Assembly: GCF_000513935.1 (NCBI RefSeq)
Contig: NZ_AZUY01000030.1
Location: 204-64,203 of the forward strand
Origin: Mesorhizobium sp. WSM3626
Lineage (GTDB): Bacteria > Pseudomonadota > Alphaproteobacteria > Rhizobiales > Rhizobiaceae
Length of the DNA: 64,000 bases
Direction of reading: 5' to 3'
In this document: positions 47,723 through 58,084 of the stretch, piece by piece
Numbering within the stretch: the first letter of the stretch is position 1
How the letters are laid out: every line of letters begins with the position of its first letter
Program-made: the position numbers and the translations under genes
The notes under the pieces: generated by a model
Told to the model about the DNA's origin: nothing
The model's database searches: none
Seen by the model: only the letters and a program-made list of their open reading frames with translations

Positions 47723-50524
47723 TTGACCGACCAAAAGACACCGCGCGGCGCCGACGGCGGGCCTACCGGCATCGAACCCATCTCCATCATCGAGGAGATG
47801 CAGAGTTCTTATCTCTCTTACGCCATGAGCGTGATCGTCAGCCGTGCGTTGCCCGATGTGCGCGATGGCCTGAAGCCGGTGCACCGCCGCATTCTCTATG
47901 CTGCGCATGAGAGCGGCTACCACTGGAACCGCAAATATGTGAAATCGGCGCGTCCGGTAGCCGACGTGATGGGTAAATACCATCCGCATGGCGATGCCTC
48001 GATCTATGACGCCTTGGTGCGCATGGCGCAGGATTGGTCGCTGCGCGTGCCGCTGATCGACGGGCAAGGCAATTTCGGCTCGATCGATGGCGATCCGCCG
48101 GCGGCGATGCGCTATACCGAATCGCGCCTGACCAAGGTCGCGCACGAGCTTCTGGAGGATATCGACAAGGACACCGTCGATTTCCAGGACACTTATGATG
48201 CTTCGGACACCGAGCCGAAGGTTCTGCCGGCGCGCTTTCCCAATCTGCTGGTCAACGGCTCGGGCGGTATTGCCGTCGGCATGGCCACCAACATCCCACC
48301 GCACAATCTCGGTGAAGTCTGCAATGCCGCCATTGCCGTGATCGACAATCCGGCGATCGACCTGCCGGCGCTGATGGAGATCATTCCAGGCCCCGATTTC
48401 CCGACCGGCGGCATCGTGCTTGGCCGCTCCGGCATCTATAGCGCCTATTCCACCGGCCGCGGCTCCATCGTCATGCGCGGCAAGGTCAACATCGAACAGC
48501 GCGGCAACGACCGCGAATCGATCATCATCACCGAGGTTCCCTACCAGGTGAACAAGGCCTCGATGATCGAGAAGATGGCCGAACTGGTGCGCGACAAGCG
48601 CGTCGAGGGCATTTCGGACATCCGCGACGAAAGCGACCGTCAGGGTTATCGCGTCGTCATCGAGCTCAAGCGCGATGCCGTTGCCGACGTTGTCCTCAAC
48701 CAGCTCTACCGGTTCACGCCGCTGCAGACGTCCTTCGGCGCCAACATGGTGGCGCTAAACGGCGGCAAGCCGGAGCTGCTGAACCTGACCGACATGCTGA
48801 CGGCCTTCGTCACCTTCCGCGAGGAGGTGATCAGCCGGCGGACAAAGTTCCTGCTCCGCAAGGCGCGCGACCGCGCCCATGTGCTGGTTGGTCTGGCCAT
48901 CGCCGTTGCCAACATCGATGAAGTGATCAAGCTTATACGTACCGCGCCGGATCCGCAGACGGCGCGCGAGCAGTTGATGGAGCGGCGCTGGCCTTCAGGT
49001 GACGTTGAATCGCTGATCCTTCTGATCGACGATCCGCGCCACCGCATCAACGAGGACGGCACCTACAATCTGTCCGAGGAACAGGCGCGCGCCATCCTCG
49101 AACTGCGCCTGCAGCGCCTGACCGCGCTCGGCCGCGACGAAATCGCCGATGAGTTGAACACGATCGGCGACGAGATCAAGGACTACCTCGACATCCTGTC
49201 GTCTCGCGCGCGTATCCAGCAGATCGTCAAGGACGAACTCGCCGCCGTGCGCGACGAGTTCGGCACGCCACGCCGCACCGAGCTCACCGACGGCGGCGCG
49301 GACATGGAAGACGAGGACCTGATCCAGCGCGAGGACATGGTCGTGACGGTGAGCCATTCCGGCTACATCAAGCGCGTGCCCCTTTCGCTGTACCGGGCGC
49401 AGCGCCGCGGTGGCAAGGGCCGCTCCGGCATGTCGACCAAGGAAGAGGATTTCGTCACCCGGCTGTTCGTCGCCAACACCCACACGCCGGTACTGTTCTT
49501 CTCCTCGCGCGGCATCGTCTACAAGGAAAAGGTCTGGCGCCTGCCGATCGGCAACCCTCAATCACGCGGCAAGGCACTGATCAATATGCTGCCGCTGGAG
49601 CAGGGCGAGCGCATCACCACGATCATGCCGTTGCCCGAGGACGAGACGAGCTGGGGCGAACTCGACGTGATGTTCGCCACCACGCGCGGCACCGTGCGCC
49701 GCAACAAACTGTCCGACTTCGTACAGGTCAACCGCAACGGCAAGATCGCCATGAAGCTGGAGGAGGAGGGCGACGAAATCCTCGGCGTCGAGACCTGCAC
49801 CGACAATGACGACGTGCTTCTGACGGCGAATTCGGGTCAGTGCATTCGCTTCTCGGTCGGCGACGTGCGCGTCTTCCAGAGCCGGAACTCCGTCGGCGTG
49901 CGCGGTATAACCATGGCCGGGACCGACCGCATCATCTCCATGTCGGTGATAGAGCATGTCGATGCTTCACCGGCGGAACGCGCCGCTTACCTCAAGCGGG
50001 CGGCGTCGGAGCGACGGCTTGCCGCCGAGACGGCTGGAGAGGAAGAAGAGATCGCGCTCACCAATGAGGAGATCGGCGAGGAGACCGAGCTTCCAGACGA
50101 TCGCTACGAATTCCTCAAGGCGCACGAGCAGTACGTGCTGACGGTGACCGAATATGGTTACGGCAAGCGTTCGTCGTCCTACGATTTCCGGCTGACCGGT
50201 CGTGGCGGCAAGGGCATCCGCGCCACCGACGTCTCGAAAACAGCCGAAATCGGCCAGTTGGTGGCAACCTTCCCGGTCGGCAACGACGATCAGATCATGC
50301 TGGTATCGGACGGCGGCACCGTCATTCGGGTGCCAGTCAACGGCATCCGTTTCGCCAGCCGCGCCACCAAGGGCGTGACCATCTTCAACACGGCTGAAGG
50401 TGAAAAGGTGGTTTCGGTCGAGCGGATTTCGGAGCCGCAATCGGACGAGGAAACGGAAGAGGCCGTCGAGGGTGGCGCGGAGTCGGATACGGCGACTGAT
50501 AGCGGTCCGGATAGCGCCGAATAG
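47723..50524 (+). CDS. gyrA: DNA gyrase subunit A
   Basis: 933 residues. N-terminal breakage-reunion domain: [25 protein letters not shown], catalytic Tyr131 in [14 protein letters not shown]. The C-terminal beta-pinwheel carries the GyrA box QRRGGKG, which distinguishes it from ParC. The C-terminus is acidic ([14 protein letters not shown]). The start is TTG at 47723 (MTDQKTPRG); the ribosome-binding site is weak. It introduces negative supercoils with GyrB; the quinolone region is upstream of Tyr131. Confidence 0.97.
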   Translation: MTDQKTPRGADGGPTGIEPISIIEEMQSSYLSYAMSVIVSRALPDVRDGLKPVHRRILYAAHESGYHWNRKYVKSARPVADVMGKYHPHGDASIYDALVRMAQDWSLRVPLIDGQGNFGSIDGDPPAAMRYTESRLTKVAHELLEDIDKDTVDFQDTYDASDTEPKVLPARFPNLLVNGSGGIAVGMATNIPPHNLGEVCNAAIAVIDNPAIDLPALMEIIPGPDFPTGGIVLGRSGIYSAYSTGRGSIVMRGKVNIEQRGNDRESIIITEVPYQVNKASMIEKMAELVRDKRVEGISDIRDESDRQGYRVVIELKRDAVADVVLNQLYRFTPLQTSFGANMVALNGGKPELLNLTDMLTAFVTFREEVISRRTKFLLRKARDRAHVLVGLAIAVANIDEVIKLIRTAPDPQTAREQLMERRWPSGDVESLILLIDDPRHRINEDGTYNLSEEQARAILELRLQRLTALGRDEIADELNTIGDEIKDYLDILSSRARIQQIVKDELAAVRDEFGTPRRTELTDGGADMEDEDLIQREDMVVTVSHSGYIKRVPLSLYRAQRRGGKGRSGMSTKEEDFVTRLFVANTHTPVLFFSSRGIVYKEKVWRLPIGNPQSRGKALINMLPLEQGERITTIMPLPEDETSWGELDVMFATTRGTVRRNKLSDFVQVNRNGKIAMKLEEEGDEILGVETCTDNDDVLLTANSGQCIRFSVGDVRVFQSRNSVGVRGITMAGTDRIISMSVIEHVDASPAERAAYLKRAASERRLAAETAGEEEEIALTNEEIGEETELPDDRYEFLKAHEQYVLTVTEYGYGKRSSSYDFRLTGRGGKGIRATDVSKTAEIGQLVATFPVGNDDQIMLVSDGGTVIRVPVNGIRFASRATKGVTIFNTAEGEKVVSVERISEPQSDEETEEAVEGGAESDTATDSGPDSAE

Positions 50525-50546
50525 TCCCTGGAGCCGGCTTGACTTA

Positions 50547-50565
50547 CGCCGGCCGATGGCCGGCG
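50547..50565 (+). terminator. GC hairpin after gyrA
   Basis: CGCCGGCC, GAT, GGCCGGCG: perfect 8-bp arms 22 bp after the gyrA stop, but without a T run. It may stabilise the mRNA end or serve as a Rho-dependent 3' end. Confidence 0.5.
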
Positions 50566-50586
50566 TGGCAGCAAGTCGGGACTGAC

Positions 50587-50739
50587 TTAGTAGTGACGAT
50601 ACGGCTTGCGCGAGCCAAAGCCTTCGAAGCGCTTGGTGGTTGCCTTGACGCGGATGCGCTGTGCCTCCTGGTGCAGCCCGAATACTGTGGCGATCAGCAT
50701 GGCGACGGTCATCGCGGTGGCGAGCATGTAGATCAGCAT
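50587..50739 (-). CDS. Small single-helix membrane protein (50 aa)
   Basis: MLIYMLATAMTVAMLIATVFGLH is one membrane helix, followed by a basic tail RIRVKATTKRFEGFGSRKPYRHY. AGGAG stands 8 bases before the ATG at 50739. An alternative longer frame to 50790 is less likely. Unknown function; the Tyr-His/Arg-rich C-terminus would face the cytoplasm. Confidence 0.6.
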   Translation of the reverse strand: MLIYMLATAMTVAMLIATVFGLHQEAQRIRVKATTKRFEGFGSRKPYRHY

Positions 50740-50816
50740 GTGCGTGTTCTCCTGCGCCTTACAAACGGATATATGGGACTTTGGTTTCATCTTATTAAGG
50801 GTGGAACCTAGTGAAC

Positions 50817-50849
50817 GCTGCGTGAAGGCTGCGTGAAGGCTGCGTGATC
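50817..50849. repeat. Three tandem 11-bp repeats upstream of coaD
   Basis: GCTGCGTGAAG occurs twice and GCTGCGTGATC once, without spacers (one helical turn each), about 100 bp before the coaD start and 80 bp before the small membrane-protein gene. Confidence 0.75.
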
Positions 50850-50945
50850 AGCGTATTCATCTGTCGTTCATGTGTCGGAAAAGGTTCACGGGCCACCTGC
50901 CAATCGGATTTGCCTTTGTGAGAGAGGCTCGCTAGAAGCTCCCGC

Positions 50946-51446
50946 ATGACCGAACGCATCGCCCTTTATGCAGGCTCCTTCGACCCGCTGACCAACGGCC
51001 ATCTCGATGTGCTGAAAGCGTCGCTGGCGGTTGCCGACATCGTTTATGCCGCGATCGGTATTCATCCGGGCAAGAAGCCGCTGTTTTCCTTCGAAGAGCG
51101 GGTGCGGTTGATCGAAGCCGCCACGAAAGCCGAATTCGGTCGCGACGGCGCCCGCATCAAAGTGGTCGCTTTCGATGGGCTGGTGATCGATGCCGCCAGA
51201 AGAGAAGGCGCCTCGATCATGATCCGCGGTCTGCGCGACGGCACCGATCTCGACTACGAGATGCAGATGGCCGGCATGAACGAAACCATGGCGCCTGAGT
51301 TGCAGACGGTTTTCCTGCCCGCCAGCCCATCGGTGCGCACCATTACCGCCACACTTGTGCGCCAGATAGCCTCGATGGGTGGCGACATCCGTCCCTTCGT
51401 GCCGGCGGCCGTGGCCGGTGCGCTCACCGCGAAATTCGCGAAATAA
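50946..51446 (+). CDS. coaD: Phosphopantetheine adenylyltransferase
   Basis: A 166-residue nucleotidyltransferase making dephospho-CoA from 4'-phosphopantetheine and ATP. The N-terminal [15 protein letters not shown] holds the T/HxGH motif, and the second motif is [16 protein letters not shown] (usually the ISSTxVR loop, here RTITATLVR). [12 protein letters not shown] is the pantetheine-binding segment. First of a plus-strand series with two cyclophilins. Confidence 0.95.
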   Translation: MTERIALYAGSFDPLTNGHLDVLKASLAVADIVYAAIGIHPGKKPLFSFEERVRLIEAATKAEFGRDGARIKVVAFDGLVIDAARREGASIMIRGLRDGTDLDYEMQMAGMNETMAPELQTVFLPASPSVRTITATLVRQIASMGGDIRPFVPAAVAGALTAKFAK

Positions 51447-51463
51447 GCCCGGAGAAAATCCCC

Positions 51464-52051
51464 ATGCAGCTCAAAAGGCTCGCCTCATTCTTTGTTGTGC
51501 TCGCCGGTCTCTTGACCGCGTCCGTTTCCGCCTATGCCGCCGATCCGGAAAACACCATGATCATCACCCTGAAAGATGGCGACGTGACTGTCGCCCTGCG
51601 CCCCGACCTGGCGCCCAAGCATGTCGCACAGATCAAGAAGCTGGTGCGCGATCATGCCTATGACAATGTCGCTTTTCATCGTGTCATCGACGGCTTCATG
51701 GCGCAGACCGGCGACGTCAAGTTCGGCAACATGAATAAGGGTTTCAATGCCCAGGCCGTCGGCACCGGCGGCTCGGACCTGCCCGACCTGCCGGCCGAAT
51801 TCTCGCAGACCGAGCATTACAAGCGTGGCGTGGTCGGCATGGCCCGTTCGCAGGATCCGAATTCCGCCAATTCGCAGTTCTTCATCATGTTCGCACCGGC
51901 ACCGCCGCTCGATGGCCAGTACACAATCGTCGGCAATGTCGTCAGCGGCATGGAGCTGGTGGACAAGATCAAGAAGGGCGACGAGGCGGACAATGGCACG
52001 GTCACCGATCCCGACCGCATGATCAAAGTGCGCATCGCCGCCGACAAATAA
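51464..52051 (+). CDS. Exported cyclophilin-type peptidyl-prolyl isomerase
   Basis: 195 residues. Signal peptide MQLKRLASFFVVLAGLLTASVSAYA sends it to the periplasm. The cyclophilin core follows: [15 protein letters not shown] (catalytic Arg region), [42 protein letters not shown] and PPLDGQYTIVGNVVSGMELVD. It is followed after 26 bases by a cytoplasmic cyclophilin. Confidence 0.93.
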   Translation: MQLKRLASFFVVLAGLLTASVSAYAADPENTMIITLKDGDVTVALRPDLAPKHVAQIKKLVRDHAYDNVAFHRVIDGFMAQTGDVKFGNMNKGFNAQAVGTGGSDLPDLPAEFSQTEHYKRGVVGMARSQDPNSANSQFFIMFAPAPPLDGQYTIVGNVVSGMELVDKIKKGDEADNGTVTDPDRMIKVRIAADK

Positions 52052-52077
52052 TTCAATTTTTCAAAAGGATATCTGAC

Positions 52078-52590
52078 ATGGCCGAGATCAAGGACCGCGA
52101 GAACGCGCTCATCATGGAAACGACCAAGGGCAAGGTCGTCATCGAACTGTTTCCTGATTTGGCCCCCGGCCATGTCGCCCGCATCAAGGAACTGGCCCGC
52201 GAAGGCGCCTATGACGGCGTCGTCTTCCATCGCGTCATCGAAGGCTTCATGGCGCAGACCGGCGACGTCAAGTTCGGCAATTCGAGCAAGCCTTCGTTTG
52301 CGCCATCGCGCGCCGGCATGGGCGGCTCTGAAAAGCCTGACCTGAAGGCTGAATTCTCCAACGCGAACCACGGCCGCGGCACCTGCTCAATGGCCCGTTC
52401 GCAGAACCCGAATTCGGCCAACTCGCAGTTCTTCATCTGCTTCGACGATGCCGCGTTCCTCAACCGCCAGTACACGGTCTGGGGCCAGGTCATCGAAGGC
52501 ATGGACAATGTCGACAAGATCAAGCGCGGCGAGCCGGTGCAGGATCCCGACAAGATCGTGTCGCTGAAGGTCGCGGCCGACGTCAAGTAA
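52078..52590 (+). CDS. ppiB: Cytoplasmic cyclophilin-type peptidyl-prolyl isomerase
   Basis: 170 residues without signal peptide. It starts [35 protein letters not shown] and carries [68 protein letters not shown]. Clearly a tandem duplicate of the exported copy upstream, retargeted to the cytoplasm. Confidence 0.95.
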   Translation: MAEIKDRENALIMETTKGKVVIELFPDLAPGHVARIKELAREGAYDGVVFHRVIEGFMAQTGDVKFGNSSKPSFAPSRAGMGGSEKPDLKAEFSNANHGRGTCSMARSQNPNSANSQFFICFDDAAFLNRQYTVWGQVIEGMDNVDKIKRGEPVQDPDKIVSLKVAADVK

Positions 52591-52602
52591 GGCGAAACGA
52601 CA

Positions 52603-53052
52603 ATGATGGGCGTCGTCTGGTCGCTTCTCGGCATCCTGTCCGGCGCCTTCATTGCCATTCAGGCGCCGATCAACTCGCAGCTTGCGCGCGGCTTGGGTCT
52701 CCCGGTCGCGGCCGCCGCGTTTTCGTTCCTGTCGGGTGCGATCGTACTCGGCATCATCTCCGTCACGGTGGTGAAGCTGCAAGAGATTTCGCTCGACTGG
52801 AAGGCGCCGGCACCCTGGTTGTTCGTCGCCGGCGGCATGCTCGGCGGCTTCTACGTCACGCTTTCAACTATCCTGACGCCGCGCATTGGTGCGGCCGCCC
52901 TGATGGCGTTCCTGGTGGCCGGTCAGTTGATCGCCGGTATGCTCATCGACCGCGTCGGCTTCCTTGGCGTCGCTGTGCGCGAAATCTCGCTCGGCCGGAT
53001 CACCGGCGCCGTGCTTCTGCTGGCCGGAGCGCTGCTCGTTCGGCTGTACTGA
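52603..53052 (+). CDS. DMT-superfamily YdcZ-like membrane protein
   Basis: 149 residues with five hydrophobic helices, family motif [39 protein letters not shown] and [46 protein letters not shown]. It is a half-size (YdcZ/DUF606) transporter that probably dimerises. The stop overlaps the queA start by one base (TGATG). Confidence 0.88.
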   Translation: MMGVVWSLLGILSGAFIAIQAPINSQLARGLGLPVAAAAFSFLSGAIVLGIISVTVVKLQEISLDWKAPAPWLFVAGGMLGGFYVTLSTILTPRIGAAALMAFLVAGQLIAGMLIDRVGFLGVAVREISLGRITGAVLLLAGALLVRLY

Positions 53053-54140
53053 TGCGCGTCGACCTCTTTGATTTCGACTTGCCGGAGGAGCGCATCGCGC
53101 TTCGCCCGGCGGAGCCGCGCGACAGCGCCAAAATGCTCGTCATCGAGCCGGGCAAGGGGCTGGAGGACCGCACGGTTGGCGATCTGCCGTCCTTGCTCCG
53201 CACCGGCGATGTGCTGGTCTTCAACGACACCAAGGTCATTCCAGCGCAGCTGAAAGGGATCAGGCGGCGCGGCGAGGCGGTGGCGCAGGTCGAGGCCACG
53301 CTGCACATGCGCATGGCTCCAGACCGTTGGCTGGCGTTCATGCGGCCGGGAAAGCGCATCGCCGCCGGCGACCGCATCCATTTTGGCCATGACGGCAATT
53401 CCTGTTTCCTCGGCCAGCTCGATGCCACGGTGATCGAAAAGGGCGAGGGCGGCGAAGCGCTGCTCGGCTTTGATCTATCCGGTCCCTTCCTCGACGAGGC
53501 GCTGCACGCGGTCGGCCACATTCCGCTGCCGCCCTACATCGCCTCGAAGCGCGATGACGACGAGCGCGACCGTTCCGACTACCAGACCATCTATGCCCGG
53601 GAAGAAGGTGCCGTTGCCGCGCCCACCGCTGGCCTGCATTTCACGCCGGAGCTTTTTGCGGCGCTGGACGCCAAGGGCATCGAGCGCCGCTTCGTCACCT
53701 TACATGTGGGCGCCGGTACGTTCCTTCCTGTGAAGGCGGACGACACCGCCGACCACAAGATGCATGCCGAGATCGGCTCGGTCAGCCCGGCGACCGCCGA
53801 GGCGCTCAACGCCACGAAGGCAAGGGGCGGGCGCATCATTGCCGTGGGTACGACTTCGCTGCGCCTGCTCGAGAGCGCGGCGCGTGAAGACGGCACGCTG
53901 GCGCCGTGGTCAGGCCCGACCGACATCTTCATCACGCCCGGCTACCACTTTCGCACCGCCGACATGCTGATGACCAATTTCCATCTGCCGCGCTCGACGC
54001 TGTTCATGCTGGTTTCGGCCTTCAGCGGCCTCGACACGATGCGTGCCGCCTATGCGCATGCCATAACGAACCGCTACAGGTTCTACTCCTATGGCGACGC
54101 AAGCCTGCTTTACCGAGCGGAGATGAGCGATGGACGATGA
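53052..54140 (+). CDS. queA: S-adenosylmethionine:tRNA ribosyltransferase-isomerase
   Basis: 362-residue enzyme that converts preQ1-tRNA to epoxyqueuosine-tRNA using the ribosyl of S-adenosylmethionine. Motifs: [58 protein letters not shown] [21 protein letters not shown] and [17 protein letters not shown]. It precedes an 89-residue unknown and tgt, the previous pathway step, in an overlapping unit. Confidence 0.96.
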   Translation: MRVDLFDFDLPEERIALRPAEPRDSAKMLVIEPGKGLEDRTVGDLPSLLRTGDVLVFNDTKVIPAQLKGIRRRGEAVAQVEATLHMRMAPDRWLAFMRPGKRIAAGDRIHFGHDGNSCFLGQLDATVIEKGEGGEALLGFDLSGPFLDEALHAVGHIPLPPYIASKRDDDERDRSDYQTIYAREEGAVAAPTAGLHFTPELFAALDAKGIERRFVTLHVGAGTFLPVKADDTADHKMHAEIGSVSPATAEALNATKARGGRIIAVGTTSLRLLESAAREDGTLAPWSGPTDIFITPGYHFRTADMLMTNFHLPRSTLFMLVSAFSGLDTMRAAYAHAITNRYRFYSYGDASLLYRAEMSDGR

Positions 54141-54399
54141 TCTGCAAACCCTCGATCGCGAAAGCCTGATCGCGGAAGTGAAAAAGCTGCGCGCCGGCAT
54201 TCGCGCACACCGCGACACCACAGGCCACGATCTGTGCTGGCATCACCCCGATCTGTGGGACCTGCTGCCTGAGAAGACCGAGCCGTCGATCGCTGTGCCC
54301 CCCTGGCCCAAATTCATGCGCGGCTGCATCCGATATCGCCAATCGCTCGACAGGCAGGCGCCGGATGCGCCGGTCCACGACAAGGAATTCAATGGCTGA
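54130..54399 (+). CDS. Unknown 89-aa protein between queA and tgt
   Basis: The ATG overlaps the end of queA by 11 bases and the stop overlaps tgt by 8 bases. The N-terminal helix is [28 protein letters not shown], then [18 protein letters not shown] and [18 protein letters not shown]. The conserved-looking Cys/Trp/His/Pro motifs resemble short uncharacterised bacterial proteins, but I cannot name the family. Tight coupling on both sides suggests a tRNA-modification or coupling role; this is inference. Confidence 0.75.
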   Translation: MDDDLQTLDRESLIAEVKKLRAGIRAHRDTTGHDLCWHHPDLWDLLPEKTEPSIAVPPWPKFMRGCIRYRQSLDRQAPDAPVHDKEFNG

Positions 54400-55522
54400 G
54401 ACGTTCACCTTCAAGGTGCTGGCGACCGATGGCAAGGCGCGGCGCGGCTTGATCGACATGCCGCGCGGCGAAATCCGCACACCGGCCTTCATGCCGGTCG
54501 GCACCGGTGGCACGGTCAAGGCCATGTACATGGACCAGGTGCGCGGCGTCGGCGCCGACATCATCCTTGGCAACACCTATCACCTGATGCTGCGGCCCGG
54601 GGCCGAGCGCGTGGCGCGGCTCGGCGGTCTGCACGAATTCGCCCGCTGGCCGCACCCGATCCTGACCGACAGCGGCGGATTCCAGGTGATGTCGCTGTCG
54701 AAGCTGAGGAAGCTGACGGAAAAGGGCGTCACCTTCCGTTCGCACATCGATGGCGCGGCTTATGAGATGTCACCAGAGCGCTCGATAGAAATCCAGGGGC
54801 TGCTCGATTCCGACATCCAGATGCAGCTCGACGAATGCACGGCGCTGCCCGCCGAGATGAAAGAGATCGAGCGCGCCATGGAATTGTCGCTGCGCTGGGC
54901 GGATCGCTGCAAGACGGCGTTCGGCGACCAGCCGGGCAAGGCGATGTTCGGCATCGTGCAGGGTGGCGACAACGCGGCGCTCAGGGTGCGCTCGGCGCAG
55001 GCGCTGAGCGCGATGAACCTGAAGGGTTATGCCGTCGGCGGCCTGGCTGTCGGCGAGCCGCAAGCAGTGATGCTCGACATGCTCGACATCACGTGCCCGG
55101 AACTGCCTGACGACAAGCCGCGCTACCTCATGGGCGTGGGAACGCCGGACGATATCCTGAAATCGGTGGCGCGTGGCATCGACATGTTCGACTGCGTGAT
55201 GCCGACGAGGGCCGGCCGGCATGGTCTTGCCTATACCAGGCGCGGCAAGGTCAATCTGCGCAATGCCCGCCACGCCGACGATCCGCGCCCGCTCGACGAC
55301 GAGAGCGATTGCCCCGCGGCGCGCGACTATTCGCGCGCCTATCTGCACCATCTGGTGCGCTCTCAGGAGGCGCTCGGAGCGATGCTGCTGACCTGGAACA
55401 ACCTTTCCTACTACCAGAAGCTGATGCAGGACATCCGGGCCGCGATCGAGGCGGGCAGCTTCGAGGCACGCGGCGCCGAGATCAGCGAAGGCTGGGCGAG
55501 AGGCGACATCCCGGCGTTGTAA
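54392..55522 (+). CDS. tgt: tRNA-guanine transglycosylase
   Basis: 376 residues exchanging guanine-34 for preQ1 in GUN-anticodon tRNAs. Motifs: [22 protein letters not shown], the nucleophile region [17 protein letters not shown] and DSGGFQVMS. The zinc site is altered: by alignment with E. coli Cys302, Cys304, Cys307, His333, the positions here are Ser305, Cys307, Ala310 and Asn336 ([13 protein letters not shown] region), so only one ligand remains. ATG at 54392 begins [10 protein letters not shown]. Confidence 0.95.
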   Translation: MAETFTFKVLATDGKARRGLIDMPRGEIRTPAFMPVGTGGTVKAMYMDQVRGVGADIILGNTYHLMLRPGAERVARLGGLHEFARWPHPILTDSGGFQVMSLSKLRKLTEKGVTFRSHIDGAAYEMSPERSIEIQGLLDSDIQMQLDECTALPAEMKEIERAMELSLRWADRCKTAFGDQPGKAMFGIVQGGDNAALRVRSAQALSAMNLKGYAVGGLAVGEPQAVMLDMLDITCPELPDDKPRYLMGVGTPDDILKSVARGIDMFDCVMPTRAGRHGLAYTRRGKVNLRNARHADDPRPLDDESDCPAARDYSRAYLHHLVRSQEALGAMLLTWNNLSYYQKLMQDIRAAIEAGSFEARGAEISEGWARGDIPAL

Positions 55523-55541
55523 CGCCCCGGCGCTGCAGCGT

Positions 55542-55961
55542 TCAGGTGCTCAGCGAGTTCGAAGCACGCAGGCTGCAGCCGGTGATCTGGAACGTGCCGT
55601 CGGGCTGTTGCTGCAGCGTGTAGACCGCCTCGTAGTCCTTGCCGTCGGGGCCGACGATCAGCACGTGCTGGACGATCGAACCCGGGCCGGTCTCCTCGAA
55701 CTTGCCGAAGGAATAGGACTGCGGCTTGCGCACCGGTGGGTAGCCGTTGGTCACCATGTTCATGAAGGCCTCGACGGTCGGGAAGACCTGCTTCACGTTC
55801 GGGGCGGCGAAGCTGTAGGCCTTGGCGCCGTCATTGGCGATGAGGGCCTTCAATTGACCGTCGATGACGGCCTGACCAGCCTTGATCTCGGCGTCGCCGG
55901 CAAACGCCTGGGAAGCCAGCATGAGCGAAACGAACGCGAATGCAAAAATGGCGCGACGCAT
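55542..55961 (-). CDS. DUF4864 family exported protein
   Basis: 139 residues: signal peptide MRRAIFAFAFVSLMLASQAFAG, then GQAVIDGQLKALIANDGAKAYSFAAPNVKQVFPTVEAFMNMVTNGYPPV and the closing strands DYEAVYTLQQQPDGTFQITGC. Such proteins fold like small NTF2-like domains. Function unknown. Ends convergently 19 bases from tgt. Confidence 0.85.
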   Translation of the reverse strand: MRRAIFAFAFVSLMLASQAFAGDAEIKAGQAVIDGQLKALIANDGAKAYSFAAPNVKQVFPTVEAFMNMVTNGYPPVRKPQSYSFGKFEETGPGSIVQHVLIVGPDGKDYEAVYTLQQQPDGTFQITGCSLRASNSLST

Positions 55962-56263
55962 GGCCTGTCTCCACCGTTCCCGAAACGCCGCCTGCAGAAA
56001 AGCTGTTGCGGGAGGCATCCTAACATACGGGTGACGGCGCTTCACGGTTTCAGCGGGCGGCAATATTCGTCCCGCCGCGGCGAATTCCTACGCGTAAGTT
56101 TCCTCTAAGGCGGTGCGCTCATGGTGGACCCTGAGGGAGAGAGCATGCTGCGCGAGGCCGCGGCCAAGGTAGGCGCCGGCTAAGTGCGCATTCCAACGCT
56201 TGAAAGGCCGGCTCCAGTCTGCCAGAAGGGCCGCTGGACTTGGAAGTTTAGCGAGACGAAGCC

Positions 56264-56500
56264 ATGAAGGCGTTTTTCGTGCAGATCAAATGCGAGCTGG
56301 GCAAATCCTATGAGGTTGCCAGCGCGCTTGCCGACGCCGAGATCGCCTCGGAAATCTACTCCACTGCCGGCAACTACGATCTGCTCGCCAAATTCTATGT
56401 CGACGATGAGGAAGATGTCGGTCATTTCGTCAACGAGAAGGTGCAGATTCTTCCCGGCATCAAGGACACGTTCACCGTCGTCACCTTCCGCGCCTTCTAG
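56264..56500 (+). CDS. Stand-alone Lrp/AsnC ligand-binding (RAM) domain protein
   Basis: 78 residues that correspond only to the C-terminal RAM domain of Lrp/AsnC regulators: FFVQIKCELGKSYEVASALADAE, GNYDLLAKFYVDDEEDVGHFVNEKVQILPGIKDTFTVVTF. No HTH precedes it. Such single-domain proteins bind amino acids or modulate full-length Lrp partners. ATG at 56264. Confidence 0.85.
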   Translation: MKAFFVQIKCELGKSYEVASALADAEIASEIYSTAGNYDLLAKFYVDDEEDVGHFVNEKVQILPGIKDTFTVVTFRAF

Positions 56501-56671
56501 CAGCGCGGGGCATTTGCCCGGGCATGAGGCAGAGCCTGATCAAGCTCATATTTCAGCTGCCTCAATTTTAGGCAGCCGCAACATACTGATCGTCAGGATC
56601 TCCCAAATCACCGATTGCGCTTGATTTTCTCCAACGACGCCAGTGAAATGGCGTCACAGGGGAGTATACGA

Positions 56672-58084
56672 TTGGCAGCGTTCGATGAAATGCTTCCGGA
56701 GGTTTCCGGACTTAGACCACCGTATTCGGCTTACGATCGCTGGCTGAAGGAGCAGGATCCAGCCAGACTTACCGAAAAGATGCAGGACGCCGAACGCGTC
56801 TTCCGCAAGACCGGCATCACGTTTGCCGTTTATGGCGAGCAGGAAGCATCCGAGCGGCTGATCCCGTTCGATATCGTTCCCCGCATCATTTCAGGCAATG
56901 AGTGGCGTCGCCTGACGCAAGGCATCGAGCAGCGCGTACAGGCGCTGAACGCCTTCCTCGACGACATCTACCATCGCCAGGAAATCCTTCGCGCCGGCCG
57001 CGTTCCCAGGGACCTGATCGCCAGGAACGAGGCATTCCTGCCGGAAATGATCGGCGTGCGGCCGCCGGCCGGGGTCTATACCCACATTATCGGCGTCGAC
57101 ATCGTGCGTATCAGCGAGGACGAGTTCTATGTGCTGGAGGACAATGCGCGCACGCCGTCCGGTGTCTCCTACATGCTGGAGAACCGCGAAACGATGATGC
57201 AACTGTTCCCCGAGCTGTTCCAGAAGATCAAGGTGCGGCCGGTGGAGAATTACCCGCAGCTTCTGCGGCAGTCGCTGGCAGCGGTGCGGCCGCAGAACAC
57301 CAAGGGTGCGCCGACCATCGCGGTGCTGACGCCCGGCAGTTTCAATTCCGCCTATTTCGAACACGCCTTCCTTGCCGACCAGATGGGTGTGCAGCTGGTG
57401 GAGGGGCAGGATCTGCGCGTCGTCGATGGACATGTCGCGATGCGCACGACCGAAGGCTACAAGCAGATCGACGTTCTTTACCGCCGCGTGGATGATTCTT
57501 TCCTGGACCCGCTGACCTTCAGGCCGGATTCAGCTCTCGGCATACCCGGCATCATGGATGTATACCGCGCCGGTAACATCACCATCGCCAACGCACCGGG
57601 AACCGGCATCGCCGACGACAAGGCGATCTATTCCTATATGCCCGAGATCGTCGAATTCTACACCGGCCGCAAGGCAATCCTCGGCAACATCCCGACCTGG
57701 CGCTGTTCGGAGCCGGACAGCCTGAAATATGTGCTCGAGCATATCCACGAGCTGGTGATCAAGGAAGTGCATGGTTCGGGTGGCTACGGCATGCTGGTCG
57801 GACCGGCCGCGACCAAGAAGGAATGTCAGGATTTTGCCAAGAAGCTGCAAGCCAAACCGTCTAATTACATCGCCCAGCCGACGCTCGCGCTCTCGACCTG
57901 TCCGATCCTGACTGAAAAGGGCCTGGCGCCGCGCCACGTCGATCTCAGGCCCTATGTGCTGGTGTCCGATCGCATCCAGATCGTGCCCGGTGGGCTGACG
58001 CGCGTTGCGCTGAAGGAAGGCTCGCTGGTGGTGAATTCCTCTCAGGGCGGCGGGACAAAAGACACTTGGGTGCTGGATGATTAA
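56672..58084 (+). CDS. Circularly permuted ATP-grasp protein (COG2308), Anbu cluster
   Basis: 470 residues. Motifs: AFDEMLPEVSGLRPPYSAYDRWLKEQD, ERLIPFDIVPRIISGNEWRRL, RVPRDLIARNEAFLPEM, YVLEDNARTPSGVSYMLENR and KEVHGSGGYGMLVGP (ATP-binding loop). It is a type-2 circularly permuted ATP-grasp ligase, predicted to form amide bonds, encoded with alpha-E, transglutaminase and Anbu. The start is TTG at 56672: GGGGAG lies about 8 bases upstream and the product begins MAAFDEML. A hairpin (GACGCCA/TGGCGTC, 56636-56655) sits just before. Its stop codon touches the inverted repeat of the inserted element. Confidence 0.9.
   Translation: MAAFDEMLPEVSGLRPPYSAYDRWLKEQDPARLTEKMQDAERVFRKTGITFAVYGEQEASERLIPFDIVPRIISGNEWRRLTQGIEQRVQALNAFLDDIYHRQEILRAGRVPRDLIARNEAFLPEMIGVRPPAGVYTHIIGVDIVRISEDEFYVLEDNARTPSGVSYMLENRETMMQLFPELFQKIKVRPVENYPQLLRQSLAAVRPQNTKGAPTIAVLTPGSFNSAYFEHAFLADQMGVQLVEGQDLRVVDGHVAMRTTEGYKQIDVLYRRVDDSFLDPLTFRPDSALGIPGIMDVYRAGNITIANAPGTGIADDKAIYSYMPEIVEFYTGRKAILGNIPTWRCSEPDSLKYVLEHIHELVIKEVHGSGGYGMLVGPAATKKECQDFAKKLQAKPSNYIAQPTLALSTCPILTEKGLAPRHVDLRPYVLVSDRIQIVPGGLTRVALKEGSLVVNSSQGGGTKDTWVLDD

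Noticed and set aside
56121..56183. 20-codon ORF (MVDPEGESMLREAAAKVGAG)
   Set aside because: Too short, no conserved feature and no coupling to the next gene.
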